A stretch of DNA of 64,000 bases, taken from assembly GCF_029784135.1 (NCBI RefSeq), contig NC_073745.1:65463210-65527209 (forward strand), in the 5' to 3' direction. Positions 1 through 9,685 of this stretch are shown here, piece by piece. Numbering within the stretch: position 1 is the first letter of the stretch; every line of letters begins with the position of its first letter. Under the pieces are notes generated by a model. That model was not told the origin of the DNA. It saw only the letters and a list, made by a program, of their open reading frames with translations, and ran no database searches. The translations under genes were made by a program, and so were the position numbers. This DNA comes from Toxorhynchites rutilus septentrionalis (lineage: Eukaryota > Arthropoda > Insecta > Diptera > Culicidae).

Positions 1-73
1 TAGGCATCTAAATGTAACTATAGGATATGAAGAAAAATAATAAAATCATAACCATAATATTATACTGTTTATA

Positions 74-1329
74 TTAGGCTGTCAAAAAAGTCCTGAGGTA
101 TTTTTTTTGAATTTTCATTTGTTCATAAAATTAGTTACAATTTGTTCGATGACTTATTCCCAACGAGATGCCAACTTCATAATACCCCTGTTATAGAAGC
201 TCGCTTCCTTATTGGCAAAAAACTCGGATAGCCAATTTTCACAGGCCTCTTTTGTGGCTAACTTCTGACTACCTAGCTCGTTCGCCATGGACAAAAACAG
301 ATGGTAGTCACTTGGTGCAAGGTCCGGACTATACGGCGGATGCAAAAGAACCTCCCATCCGAGCTCCCGGAGCTTCTGGCGCGTCACCAAAGAAGTGTGT
401 GGCCTGGCGTTGTCCTGATGGAAGACAATGCGGCCTCTGTTTATCAAAAATGGCCTCTTCTTCATGAGTGCTACCTTCAAGCGGTCCAGTTGTTGGCAGT
501 ACAGGTCCGAATTGAGCGTTTGGCCATGGGGAAGCAGCTCATAATAGATTATTCCTTGACAATCCCACCAAACACACAGCAGAACCTTCCTGGCCGTTAA
601 TGAGGGCTTGGCCACCGTCTGAGCCGCTTCAGCGGGCTTCGACCACGACTGTTTGCGCTTCACGTTGTCGTAAGTGACCCACTTTTCATCGCCAGTCACC
701 ATTCGCTTCAGAAACGGGTCGATTTTGTTGCGATTCAGCAGCGATTCACATGCGTCGATACGGCCAAAGATGTTTTTTTGCGTCAACGTGTGTGGCACCC
801 ATACATCGAGCTTCTTTGTGAATCCAAGCTTCTTCAAATGGTTAATAACGGTTTGATGACTTATCCCCAGCTCTTGGCCGATGCTACGGCTGCTACTATG
901 CCGGTCTTTCTCGGCTAATTCAGCGATTTTGTCGCAACTTTCGACGACAGGCCTTCCGGAGCGTGGCGCATCTTCGACGACCTCTACACCAGAACGAAAA
1001 CGTTGAAACCATCGTTGTGCGGTGGAAATGGAAACTGTATCGGGTCCATAAACTGCACAAATTTTATTGGCAGCTTGAGATGCATTTTTGCCTTTGTCAT
1101 AGTAGTACTGTAAAATATGTCGGATTTTCTCTTTATTTTGCTCCATATTTGCGACACTATAACTCACGAACGACTTAACCAAACAAAACACTGTCAAGGA
1201 CTGTATTATAGCGCGCAAAAATACCTTTCCAACAAGCTATAGTATGACTCGATACAATTAATACAACTAGGACTACGCGCTTACAACGACACCTCGCGGA
1301 AATACCGCAGGACTTTTTTGACAGTCTAA
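74..1329 (-). mobile_element. mariner (DD34D) transposon, apparently full length
   Basis: A 1256-bp element flanked by TA on both sides (72-73 and 1330-1331). Its terminal inverted repeats begin TTAGGCTGTCAAAAAAGTCC on the left and, read inward on the other strand, TTAGACTGTCAAAAAAGTCC on the right, with two mismatches over about 28 bp. One intact transposase ORF fills the minus strand. Size, TA duplication and ends all fit the mariner family. It sits inside the endonuclease region of an older LINE. Joining the two flanks restores the reading frame into the GDFN motif of that LINE, which confirms the insertion boundaries. Confidence 0.95.
154..1146 (-). CDS. mariner transposase, intact 330 aa
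   Basis: This cut-and-paste DNA transposase would act on the inverted repeats at 74 and 1329. The start is taken at the MEQNKEK methionine (1146), because the open frame upstream runs through the inverted repeat. The N-terminal 110 residues hold the helix-turn-helix DNA-binding region. The WVPHTL linker motif is at about 116-121. The catalytic Asp residues are D153 (TGDEKW), D245 (HQDNARPH) and D280 (in YSPDLAPSDYHLF), giving 34 residues between the second and third, the mariner DD34D signature. Length and all three catalytic residues match active mariners, and no stop or frameshift is visible. Activity itself cannot be judged from sequence. Confidence 0.95.
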   Translation of the reverse strand: MEQNKEKIRHILQYYYDKGKNASQAANKICAVYGPDTVSISTAQRWFQRFRSGVEVVEDAPRSGRPVVESCDKIAELAEKDRHSSSRSIGQELGISHQTVINHLKKLGFTKKLDVWVPHTLTQKNIFGRIDACESLLNRNKIDPFLKRMVTGDEKWVTYDNVKRKQSWSKPAEAAQTVAKPSLTARKVLLCVWWDCQGIIYYELLPHGQTLNSDLYCQQLDRLKVALMKKRPFLINRGRIVFHQDNARPHTSLVTRQKLRELGWEVLLHPPYSPDLAPSDYHLFLSMANELGSQKLATKEACENWLSEFFANKEASFYNRGIMKLASRWE

Positions 1330-1331
1330 TA

Positions 1332-1774
1332 TTAATAGTTGGGGATTTCAATTTTGGAAGTATCAACTGGATTCAGAGTACAGCATCATTTTTGTATCCA
1401 GATACATCACACTCGACAATGAACTTGTGTATGAGCCGACTTCTAGATGATTATAGTACTGCCGGTATTGTCCAACTGTGCGATGTTATGAATGAAAATA
1501 ATCGTATATTGGATCTTTGCTTCGTCACCCAGGTGGTCTCTAGTCACAATTCTGTTATCCGTGCTCCGACACCTCTTGTTCAATTCACACGACACCACCC
1601 AGCTCTTCATGTTCTTCTTCGTGAATGTAAACCATTTGTGTTTGAAGATACTACCGAAACCATAACCTATTGCTTTGGGAAGACAGATTTCGCGGGAATG
1701 AACCAATTTTGTTCTCACATCAAATGGAATGAAATCCTACATAAATTCGATGCAAATACCGCTGCGACGACTAT
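1332..1774 (+). pseudogene. LINE-A fragment 1: endonuclease region of a Jockey/CR1-group non-LTR retrotransposon
   Basis: The reading frame begins just after the mariner with VGDFNF, the catalytic Asp/Asn motif of the apurinic-type endonuclease of non-LTR retrotransposons, and continues through the rest of that domain to DANTAATT. It stops at the poly(T) of the inserted I-group LINE. The same element resumes at 7908, 8631 and 11004. The stretch before the mariner (1-73) joins in frame only for a few codons and then meets stops, so the 5' part is decayed or lies outside the window. Confidence 0.85.
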
Positions 1775-2121
1775 TTTTTTTTTTTTAATTCGTTTATTTT
1801 TACAGGCTCAGTTACTTAAGTTTAAAGGAGCCGAATTCTTAAATATAATTTTAAAACTATGTATATAAACAATTTTCTTACATCTATGATTAGTAAGGTG
1901 GAAAACTGATTACTCGCGGTGTACTCGAGTTTAGGAGGGTGACATATTTTTAGGAGAAGGATGGGATATAAGGAAATTGTAACAATGTTGATGAACACTC
2001 ATTTCATAAATCTATTCGTATATCTATAGTGTATTTACATTTCAACTTATTCTACTATTTATAGCAAGGGGACGAATTACCCGCAAAGGAAGGAAAGGAG
2101 GGTATAAGGATGTAGGGGCAA

Positions 2122-5100
2122 TCACACACGAAGATCTATAGCTTTAAGGAAAACATATATATGGGACATGTAATCAAGGTCTAACCGAGCCAACACATCT
2201 CTCACCGGCACATTGGGCTGTCTTCCTCGGGCCCGAAGGGAGTTTTTTAAATTCGATCCGGCGACCAGATACACCTCGCACGACCAAACAATGTGCTCGA
2301 TGTCGTGATAACCTTGGCCACAAACGCAGAGATTGCTGCTGGCAAGATTGAAACGGAAGAGTAGTGCATCTAACGAACAGTGATTGGACATGAGTCGGGA
2401 GAAGGTGCGAATAAAGTCCCGACTCAAGTCCAGACTTTTGAACCACGGTTTGAGGCTAACCTTAGGGATAATCGAGTGAAACCACCGGCCCAATTCACCT
2501 TCATTCCACTTGCGTTGCCAGTTAGCGATGGTATTTTTGCGGACTAAAGAATAAAATTCATTGAAGGCGATTTGACGCTGATAAATATCGCTTTCAATTG
2601 CACCTACCTTTGCCAATGAGTCAGCCCTCTCATTACCCGGAATTGAGCAATGTGAAGGGACCCAGATAAAGGTAATGACATAACAGCGTCTGGATAAAGC
2701 ACTCAAAATTTCTCGTATTCTCTCAAGGAAGTACGGCGAGTGCTTTTCCGGCCTCACTGAACGGATAGCTTCGACAGAACTAAGACTATCCGTTACAATG
2801 TAATAGTGTTCAACAGGTCGTGAGGCGACGCTGTCCAGCGCCCAATGAATTGCTGCCAATTCAGCAATATACACTGAGCAAGGATTCTGAAGATTGTGTG
2901 AGGTGCTAAAAAATTCGTTGAACACTCCAAATCCTGTGGACTCGTTTATAGTGGACCCATCAGTAAAGTACATATTATCACAATTGATACCCCCATACTT
3001 TTCATCGAAGATCGTTGGAGCGATCCTCGATCGTTGGTAATCTGAATATCCATGGATATCTTGCTTCATGGACAGATCAAAATGCACAAAGGAATTGATG
3101 TAGTCAGGGAAACAAACACGGTTGGGAATATACGAAGAAGGATCAACCTGCATGGAGATGAATTCATGATATGAACTCATGAATCCGGAGTGAAAATTTA
3201 GCTCGATCAGCTGCTCAAAATTTCCGATCACCAATGGGTTCATGACCTTACAGCGGATGAAGAACCGAAGAGATAATAAATTGAAGCGATCTTTTAGTGG
3301 GAGTAGGCCTGCCAAAACCTCGAGACTCATGGTATGCGTTGAGGGCATACATCCCAACGCGATACGGAGACAAAGATACTGAATTCGCTCGAGTTTAATG
3401 AGGTGTGTTTTGGCAGCTGATTGAAAACAGAAACTGCCATACTCCATCACTGAGAGAATAGTTGTTCGATACAACATTATAAGATCTTCTGGGTGGGCTC
3501 CCCACCAGGTGCCGGTAATTGTACGGAGAAAGTTTATTCTTTGTTGGCATTTTTTACTCAGATACCTAATATGGGCCCCCCAAGTACATTTGGAGTCGAA
3601 CCAGACCCCAAGATACTTGAATGACATAGCATGAGTGATCGGTTTACCCAAAAGTTGAAGCTTTGGTTTTGCTGGTCTATGCTTCCTAGAAAAAACCACC
3701 ATCTCTGTTTTCTCCGTGGAGAATTCGATCCCTAGCCCAATGGCCCAGGTTGAAAAATTGTTCAAAGTATCTTGTAAGGGTCCTTGCAGGTCGGATTCGT
3801 TTGGTCCTACGACAGACACCACTCCATCATCTGCAAGTTGTCTTAGGCTGCAATTTTGTGTAAGGCAATTGTCGATGTCGCTTACATAGAAGTTGTACAA
3901 AAGGGGGCTTAAACATGAGCCCTGGGGGAGGCCCATGTAAGAGACCCGACTTACTGCCGAATCTCCGTGAGAAAAGTTCAAATGTTTCTCACAAAGCAAG
4001 TTATATAACATATTATTCAATAGGGGCGGCAGACCCCGATAGTGTAATTTATCCGACAAAACCTCTATTGAAACAGAATCGAAGGCCCCCTTTATGTCCA
4101 AGAATACTGAAGCCATTTGTTTTTTTTCGGCGTAAGCCATTTGAATTTCTGAAGAAAGCAACGCAAGACAATCATTCGTCCCCTTGCCCCTGCGGAACCC
4201 ATATTGTGTATCTGAGAGTAGGCCATTCGTTTCAACCCATCGATCAAGGCGAAACAAGATCATTTTCTCCAACAATTTCCGTATACAAGACAGCATTGCT
4301 ATTGGGCGGTACGAATTGAAGTCGGACGCGGGTTTTCCGGGTTTTTGAATAGCTATAACTCGTACTTGTCTCCAATCATCTGGAACAATATTATTCTCCA
4401 GAAACCGATTGAATAAATTCAACAAGCGATGTTTCGCCACATCAGGGAGGTTTTTCAGCAAGTTGAACTTAATTCTATCCGATCCCGGAGCAGAATTGTT
4501 ACATGAGAGCAGAGCAAGAGAGAATTCTACCATCGAAAACTCGGAATCAAGATCGCACCTACCTTGTGGTATATCTCGAACAATTTTTTGCACAGGAGCG
4601 GAATCAGGACAAACTTTCCGTGCAAAATTAAAAATCCATCGATGTGAATATTCTTCGCTTTCATTCGTTGAAGAGCGATTTCTCATGTTTCGAGCCACTT
4701 TCCATAATTTTTTCATTGACGTTTCTCGTGACAAACCTCCCACGAAAGTTCGCCAATAAGCACGTTTTTTCCCTTTGATTAAGTTTTTAAATTGATCTTC
4801 AAGGGCTAAATACGTTTGAAAATTTTCAGGGGTTCCACGTTTCCGAAAAGCATTAAATGCATTCGATTTTTCTATATAAAGCTTGGAACATTGGCTATCC
4901 CACCATAGATTGGGAGGCCTTCGGGAAATGGTGGAACCTGGGATGGGTTTCGTTTGAGCGCGAACCGCGCTGTCATAGATCAAACGAGAAAGGAAGTTAT
5001 ACTCCTCCAATAGAGGTAAACCATCTCTGGAATTGATGGCTAGAGCAATCGCGTCCGCATATTTTTTCCAGTCAATGTGTCTTGTGAGGTCATATGCCAT

Positions 5101-5805
5101 GTTTATAGATTCAGAAGAATTCGACCCAATGGTGATGGAAATTTTGATTGTCAAGTGGTCACTACCGTTGGGGTTCTGGATTACATTCCACTTGCAATCT
5201 AACGATAGTGAATTCGAGCAAAGCGAGAGGTCAAGAGCACTTGGGTTAGCAGGAGGTTTAGGTACACGTGTTGTTTCCCCAGTGTTCAAAACGGTCATAT
5301 TGAAGCTGTTACAAAGGTCATATATCAACAATGAACGATTGTCGTCGTACTGTTCCCCCCAGGCAGTTCCGTGAGAGTTGAAGTCTCCCAAGATCAATCG
5401 TGGCTCAGGAAGGAGAGAGCACATGTCATCAAGTTGTTTGCGGCTAACCGCAGCTCTCGGAGGCCAATACAAGCTGACAATACAGAGGTCTTTGCCTTTG
5501 ATGTTTGCATGACAAGCAACAGCTTCGATCCCTCCAATAGGTGGAAGGTCAATTCTAAAAAATGAGTGGCACTTATTGATCCCCAAAAGCACCCCTCCGT
5601 ATCTATCATCACGGTCCAAGCGTATAATATTAAAATCGTGGAAAGAGATATCATCTCGCGAAGAAAGCCAAGTTTCGGACAGAGCAAAAACATCACAATT
5701 GTAGTTATGAATTAAAATTTTGAATGTATCCAATTTAGGGATAAGACTACGACAATTCCACTGTAAAACAGTGATATCTCCGACCTCTCTATTTGAATTA
5801 GACAT
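2122..5805 (-). CDS. I-group LINE ORF2: endonuclease, reverse transcriptase, RNase H (1227 aa, intact)
   Basis: This polyprotein nicks target DNA and copies the element RNA at the nick. Domains in order: apurinic-type endonuclease (WNCRSL, SETWL, GDFNSH, SDHLT) in roughly the first 230 residues; reverse transcriptase with FLDIKGAFDSV, GLPQGSCLSPLLYN and the active-site box LADD in place of the usual YADD or FADD; RNase H with YFTDGS, IAELAAI, VTDSLSS and WVPSHCSIPGNERAD; and a C-terminal Cys/His cluster (CVCGQGYHDIEH...C). The first ATG (5805) lies inside ATGTCTAA, so it overlaps the ORF1 stop by 8 nt, an arrangement suited to termination-reinitiation. No internal stop is present. Confidence 0.95.
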   Translation of the reverse strand: MSNSNREVGDITVLQWNCRSLIPKLDTFKILIHNYNCDVFALSETWLSSRDDISFHDFNIIRLDRDDRYGGVLLGINKCHSFFRIDLPPIGGIEAVACHANIKGKDLCIVSLYWPPRAAVSRKQLDDMCSLLPEPRLILGDFNSHGTAWGEQYDDNRSLLIYDLCNSFNMTVLNTGETTRVPKPPANPSALDLSLCSNSLSLDCKWNVIQNPNGSDHLTIKISITIGSNSSESINMAYDLTRHIDWKKYADAIALAINSRDGLPLLEEYNFLSRLIYDSAVRAQTKPIPGSTISRRPPNLWWDSQCSKLYIEKSNAFNAFRKRGTPENFQTYLALEDQFKNLIKGKKRAYWRTFVGGLSRETSMKKLWKVARNMRNRSSTNESEEYSHRWIFNFARKVCPDSAPVQKIVRDIPQGRCDLDSEFSMVEFSLALLSCNNSAPGSDRIKFNLLKNLPDVAKHRLLNLFNRFLENNIVPDDWRQVRVIAIQKPGKPASDFNSYRPIAMLSCIRKLLEKMILFRLDRWVETNGLLSDTQYGFRRGKGTNDCLALLSSEIQMAYAEKKQMASVFLDIKGAFDSVSIEVLSDKLHYRGLPPLLNNMLYNLLCEKHLNFSHGDSAVSRVSYMGLPQGSCLSPLLYNFYVSDIDNCLTQNCSLRQLADDGVVSVVGPNESDLQGPLQDTLNNFSTWAIGLGIEFSTEKTEMVVFSRKHRPAKPKLQLLGKPITHAMSFKYLGVWFDSKCTWGAHIRYLSKKCQQRINFLRTITGTWWGAHPEDLIMLYRTTILSVMEYGSFCFQSAAKTHLIKLERIQYLCLRIALGCMPSTHTMSLEVLAGLLPLKDRFNLLSLRFFIRCKVMNPLVIGNFEQLIELNFHSGFMSSYHEFISMQVDPSSYIPNRVCFPDYINSFVHFDLSMKQDIHGYSDYQRSRIAPTIFDEKYGGINCDNMYFTDGSTINESTGFGVFNEFFSTSHNLQNPCSVYIAELAAIHWALDSVASRPVEHYYIVTDSLSSVEAIRSVRPEKHSPYFLERIREILSALSRRCYVITFIWVPSHCSIPGNERADSLAKVGAIESDIYQRQIAFNEFYSLVRKNTIANWQRKWNEGELGRWFHSIIPKVSLKPWFKSLDLSRDFIRTFSRLMSNHCSLDALLFRFNLASSNLCVCGQGYHDIEHIVWSCEVYLVAGSNLKNSLRARGRQPNVPVRDVLARLDLDYMSHIYVFLKAIDLRV

Positions 5806-7351
5806 CAAGAGAGATAATCATTGCAAGGAGGGGCCATGTTTGCATCAATTGTTGCAAAATTGTCTTTAATACTGGAAGCATTGAGATGACAAGGGTTCTG
5901 ATGGAGTCGGAAACATTAAAACACTTGAAGATTTGGTCCAAAAGGTCAGACAACTTTATAAATCCCGATTGGGAAGTTGAACTGGACGGAATAACAGGGA
6001 CAGTTGGGGTTTTTGATGTCCCCTCGAGTGCTGGGCCATTCGAAGGTGAATTATTCCCACGGAAACAAGGAGGAACCTGATTTTGCTTGTCCGCTGCACT
6101 CGATTTTTTAGGCATGCTAACAGGGGGTATCACCGGAGGGGCTTGTCCTTGAACTTTGGGAGTGGTCACATTTTTGCGCCGGGGATTCCCTTGGAAAATG
6201 AACGGTGTGCCCCCGTTAGCTGTGTCCGCTTCTATTTCGTCAACGGGCAACGTGGCGAAGACATTTTGTGTGTTGATTGGTTGTTGTTGTTGGGCCAGTG
6301 GAGAAGCGCCCTTTAAAATATCCGCAAAAGTGCGTTTCGAGCGTTCCTTCAAAGAGCGCTTCTGTTTCTCCCAGCGACTCTTGTAATTTTCACAAACTGA
6401 GAGCTCGTGTGGGGATCCCCCGCAATATGGACATTTATGCTCAGTCGCACTGCAGGATTTCCCCTCATGTTGCTCTCCGCAAGTGGCACAGCGCTCCTTG
6501 TTGGCACAATAATCCGAAGTGTGACCAACTGACTTGCATTTGTTGCAAGTCATGGGCTTTGGCACGAAGAGTCGCACAGGTAGTCTCAATTTGTCCACCA
6601 TAACGTAGTCAGGGAGGGCGGCACCAGCAAAGGTGACTCGAAACGAGTCGGACGGCGTAAATTTAGTTTGGTCCCCATCATGGGAAAGTTTCCCGAGTTG
6701 GCGACAGTCCAAGATTTTCACTTCCATTGAGGGGAGCTTCTTGAACTTGCCTTTTCCTTCTGCTTTTATTTGTTCGCTCGTCAGACCCGTTTCAGTTATC
6801 ACCCCCTCAATTTCTACGTTATGGGAGGGTATAAATGTTCGATATTCGAGAGTGAAATGTTGATCAGCAACAATCTCGTTTGCGTGTTTCCGTTCATTCA
6901 CGACAACTCGCAATTTGTTCGGTCTAACCCTGCGAATTTCAGATACAGAAGTGTATCTGGCCAGATCTTTCATGATCTGAATCACGTTAAGGTTTTTTCC
7001 TTTCGGTTTTGGCCGGAGGAAAACAACCCAAGGGCCAGTTCCAGGTGCATGTTCTGGATAAACTCTGACACGTGGAGCGGAGACAACAGAGGGGGAAGAC
7101 GAGGACGAGGACGAGGACGAGGATGAGGATGAGGACGAGGACGAGGATTGGGTTGGATCGGAAGCATCAGAAGGGGGAAGCGAAATCGATGATGGGAGAG
7201 GGGGAGTGGAAGTAACAGTGGGTTGAGAAGGGAGGCTTGCAATTTTCTTAGAGGGGGGCTTGGTAGGATGAGCGGATTCGTCCCCAGAAGAATTATCTTC
7301 CTTATGAGGGACTCGTTTATGTTTTTTTCCCAGATCTTGTATGAGATTCAT
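5798..7351 (-). CDS. I-group LINE ORF1, gag-like nucleic-acid-binding protein
   Basis: The encoded protein would coat the element RNA as a nucleoprotein particle. It has a basic N-terminus (KKHKR), a low-complexity serine run at about residues 68-87, an RRM-like middle region, and then three zinc knuckles: CNKCKSVGHTSDYC, CATCGEQHEGKSC and CPYCGGSPHELSVC. A basic segment (KRSLKERSKR) and a proline/glutamine-rich tail follow. The first in-frame ATG is at 7351. An ATG at 7396 opens a short acidic reading frame (MENSGGSPEMEISDNES) that runs into ORF1 if one base is shifted in the A run near 7328, so the natural start is probably 7396 and this copy has a homopolymer frameshift. It ends in TAA overlapping the ORF2 start. 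Confidence 0.88.
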   Translation of the reverse strand: MNLIQDLGKKHKRVPHKEDNSSGDESAHPTKPPSKKIASLPSQPTVTSTPPLPSSISLPPSDASDPTQSSSSSSSSSSSSSSSSSSPSVVSAPRVRVYPEHAPGTGPWVVFLRPKPKGKNLNVIQIMKDLARYTSVSEIRRVRPNKLRVVVNERKHANEIVADQHFTLEYRTFIPSHNVEIEGVITETGLTSEQIKAEGKGKFKKLPSMEVKILDCRQLGKLSHDGDQTKFTPSDSFRVTFAGAALPDYVMVDKLRLPVRLFVPKPMTCNKCKSVGHTSDYCANKERCATCGEQHEGKSCSATEHKCPYCGGSPHELSVCENYKSRWEKQKRSLKERSKRTFADILKGASPLAQQQQPINTQNVFATLPVDEIEADTANGGTPFIFQGNPRRKNVTTPKVQGQAPPVIPPVSMPKKSSAADKQNQVPPCFRGNNSPSNGPALEGTSKTPTVPVIPSSSTSQSGFIKLSDLLDQIFKCFNVSDSIRTLVISMLPVLKTILQQLMQTWPLLAMIISLDV

Positions 7352-7907
7352 TATCGGAGATCTCCATCTCTGGAGATCCTCCACTATTCTCCATTTTACA
7401 AAAATTTCTGTCTTATTTCTAAATTATTATTGATTTTAACAATAATCTTAAAAAAAAAATAGAAAAAAAAATTATGATAATAATATCAAACAATGAACAA
7501 ATGAATTGCATAATAATATTAATAATAAATATGTGTACCTTAATATATAAGTTGTTCCAATAATGCGCTCTACTGCCCTAATCAGGGAGAGACAGAGGCT
7601 ACGCGCTACGGAGACAACACAATAGCGCAAGAATAGCTTACGCAGCCACGTGATGATGAATCCCGTTTGCGACAGTCACGCGATGGCGATCCCGTTATGC
7701 CGAATCAGTTCAACAGCCGCAATCCGGCTCGCTGCAAGAGCGCTGCTTCCTTTGTTCCTTCGTTCCACTTCACAAAAGGTCAGGTCGAAAGCGGACAGCA
7801 ATGACCTTCACTCGTACACGATTCACTCGTACCAATAGCACAATAGCAAAAGTGGCAACGCACAATACCGACACTGAACTTTACTCGTCAAGAGTTGGAT
7901 AGCGAAT
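7352..7907 (-). other. 5' UTR and presumed internal promoter of the I-group LINE
   Basis: About 550 bp lie between the element's 5' boundary at the target duplication and ORF1. The upstream part is GC-richer with CG dinucleotides, and the part next to ORF1 is A/T-rich with T/A homopolymers. Elements of this group carry an internal Pol II promoter at the extreme 5' end; that is known of the family and not demonstrated here. No plus-strand gene is supported in this stretch. Confidence 0.55.
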
Positions 7908-7921
7908 GCTGCGACGACTAT

Positions 7922-8339
7922 GTCGAATATCATCTTATATGCTATCGATCAGTTTACCCCCAAACGAATTCACAGTGTTCCTGAGTACCCTCCATGGTCT
8001 AACCGCTATCTTAGGAAGTTAAAAACGGCCAAAAGGTCAGCGCTAAAAAAGTTTTCAAAAAACCGTACTGATCAGTTGAAATTTCACTACATCTCATTGA
8101 ACTGTCGTTACAAACGGCTGAATAAGTCACTGTTCAGCTCTTATCGATATCGTATACAGCGCAGTCTCAAGAATAATCCTAAAAGATTCTGGCGTTATGT
8201 TAGTGATCAGAGACGCGAGGCTGGATTGCCTTCTACAATGTCGCTCGATAACAAGGAAGCCACTTCAATGCAGGAAATTTGTGAATTATTTCGCATTCAG
8301 TTCAGCAGCATTTTTACCAATGAAATACTTAGTGATCAA
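7922..8339 (+). pseudogene. LINE-A fragment 2: linker between endonuclease and reverse transcriptase
   Basis: Continues fragment 1 directly across the 14-bp target duplication. It encodes the basic connecting region (YLRKLKTAKRSALKKF, YRIQRSLKNNPKRFWRYV) typical of Jockey/CR1-group ORF2 before the RT domain. The frame is open to the SINE insertion at 8350. The same linker occurs in LINE-B at 27.8-28.3 kb, so both LINEs belong to the same group. Confidence 0.85.
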
Positions 8340-8349
8340 CAAGTATCTG

Positions 8350-8620
8350 ACGGCGCCAGTGGTTGTATGGTTAGCGTAACAGCCTCACAATCCGATCGGC
8401 CTGGGTTCAATCCCAGCTGGCGTCGTTGGGATTTTCTGAGGCGAAAAATCTCTGGTTACGTCTTCCTTCGGAGCGGAAGTAAAAGAAGTTGGCCCGGCTC
8501 ATGAGTTGTTGAGTCTGATAGGTAGGAACAGGTGGAGTCGCCTCCCTGATGTCGGTGATTGGCACTAAAGTGGCGGAAATAGGCCGACGAAAAATAAGCG
8601 AAGATAAAAAAAAAAAAAAA
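8350..8620 (+). mobile_element. tRNA-derived SINE, complete, 10-bp target duplication
   Basis: 271 bp bounded by CAAGTATCTG at 8340-8349 and 8621-8630, ending in a 15-A tail. The head is tRNA-like: an A-box-like GTGGTTGTATGGTTAGCG and a B box GGGTTCAATCCC about 30 bp further on. A tRNA-unrelated body with GGAAGTAAAAG, a phrase shared with the Feilai-like SINE at 51.3 kb, follows. It would be transcribed by Pol III and mobilised by a LINE. It interrupts LINE-A. Confidence 0.92.
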
Positions 8621-8630
8621 CAAGTATCTG

Positions 8631-9677
8631 CTGCAGCACACAATATCCCCTGTATGCCTGCAGTTGGACCTCATCCTACTATTGATCCCGCTACTGTACA
8701 AATTGCGTGTTCGAAATTGAAATGCTCTACTAATCCTGGGCCGGACGGAATTCCTTCTTTAAAAATCAAGAAGTGTTCGTCTGCCTTATGCTCACCATTA
8801 TCGTTAATTTTTAACACGTCTCTACGCTGCGGCCTTTTCTCTGGCATATGGAAAGAATCATACATTTTTCCGGTTCATAAAAAGGGTTCCAAACGTGAAG
8901 TATCAAACTATCGGGGGATTGCATGTCTGTGTGCTATCTCCAAACTGTTTGAACTCATTGTTCTTGAATTTCTAACGCATAGCTGTTCCAGCCTTATTTC
9001 GGAATATCAGCATGGTTTCATGCCCAAACGATCTACATGTACGAATCTCGTCACTTTTACCTCGTTCATCACCCGCTCACTACAGGATCGCTTCCAAGTT
9101 GATGCAATATATACCGATCTATCAGCTGCTTTCGATAAAATCGATCATCGTATTGCAGTGGCTAAATTACAAAGACTAGGTTTTCATGGGTGCGTCTTGG
9201 ATTGGCTGAAATCTTATCTAGTTGGACGCAAAATGTCTGTCAAAATAGGCAATCATATATCCAATCCATTCGACGTAACGTCCGGTGTACCCCAAGGCAG
9301 CCACCTCGGTCCGTATATTTTTCTTTTGTATTTAAATGATGTACATCTCTCCATCCGTTGTTCGAAATTGTCGTATGCAGATGCTCTGATGCTCTGTACC
9401 TACAATCTCAGTTGAACATTTTCGCTGACTGGTGCGTCACTAATCGCATGGTTTTGAATGCTTCTAAGTGCTCGGTAATCACTTTTGCCCGCAAACGGTC
9501 CGTTGTTCATTTTAATTATTCAATTTTCGAAACTACATTACGGAAAGATAATACTGTCAAAGACTTGGGAGTCATGCTTGATTCTAAGCTTACTTTTAAA
9601 GATCACATCGCATACATCTCAGCAAAAGCGTCAAAAAGCTTAGGATTTCTCTTCCGAGTTACTAAGCATTTCAATGA
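8631..9677 (+). pseudogene. LINE-A fragment 3: reverse transcriptase domain, frameshifted at the active site
   Basis: Recognisable RT blocks in order: CSTNPGPDGIPS, FPVHKKGSKREVSNYRGI, YQHGFMPKRSTCTN, IYTDLSAAFDKIDH and VTSGVPQGSHLGP. The frame breaks exactly at the YADD box (YAD followed by ALMLC). The other frame then carries the thumb region (CVTNRMVLNASKCSVITFAR, VKDLGVMLDSKLTF). It ends at the hAT-like insertion at 9686. The enzyme would be inactive. Confidence 0.9.
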
Positions 9678-9685
9678 TATACACT

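Larger units (their letters stand above)
1775..7907 (-). mobile_element. I-group LINE, near full length, with 14-bp target duplication
   Basis: A 6.1-kb non-LTR retrotransposon on the minus strand, flanked by the identical 14-mer GCTGCGACGACTAT at 1761-1774 and 7908-7921. Order on its own strand: 5' UTR (7907-7352), ORF1, ORF2, a 3' UTR of about 350 bp (2121-1786), and an oligo(A) tail seen as the T run from 1774. It is placed in the I superfamily (I/LOA/Lian-like) because ORF2 carries a C-terminal RNase H and ORF1 carries three CCHC knuckles. The 3' UTR has a relative at 54.9-55.1 kb and another at 13.5 kb. Perfect duplications and near-intact ORFs indicate recent insertion. Confidence 0.93.

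Noticed and set aside
2174..2446. Second protein inside LINE ORF2
   Set aside because: Alternative-frame shadow of the ORF2 C-terminus.
6982..7242. 86-codon minus-strand ORF rich in Pro-Arg-His
   Set aside because: Frame-shifted reading of the serine-repeat region of the LINE ORF1; pure low complexity.
8350..8620. Functional tRNA gene
   Set aside because: A- and B-box-like motifs are present, but there is no full cloverleaf; the A tail and target duplications show a SINE.
8407..8701. Minus-strand ORFs of 78 and 81 codons with a Phe run
   Set aside because: They read the antisense of the SINE and its A tail.
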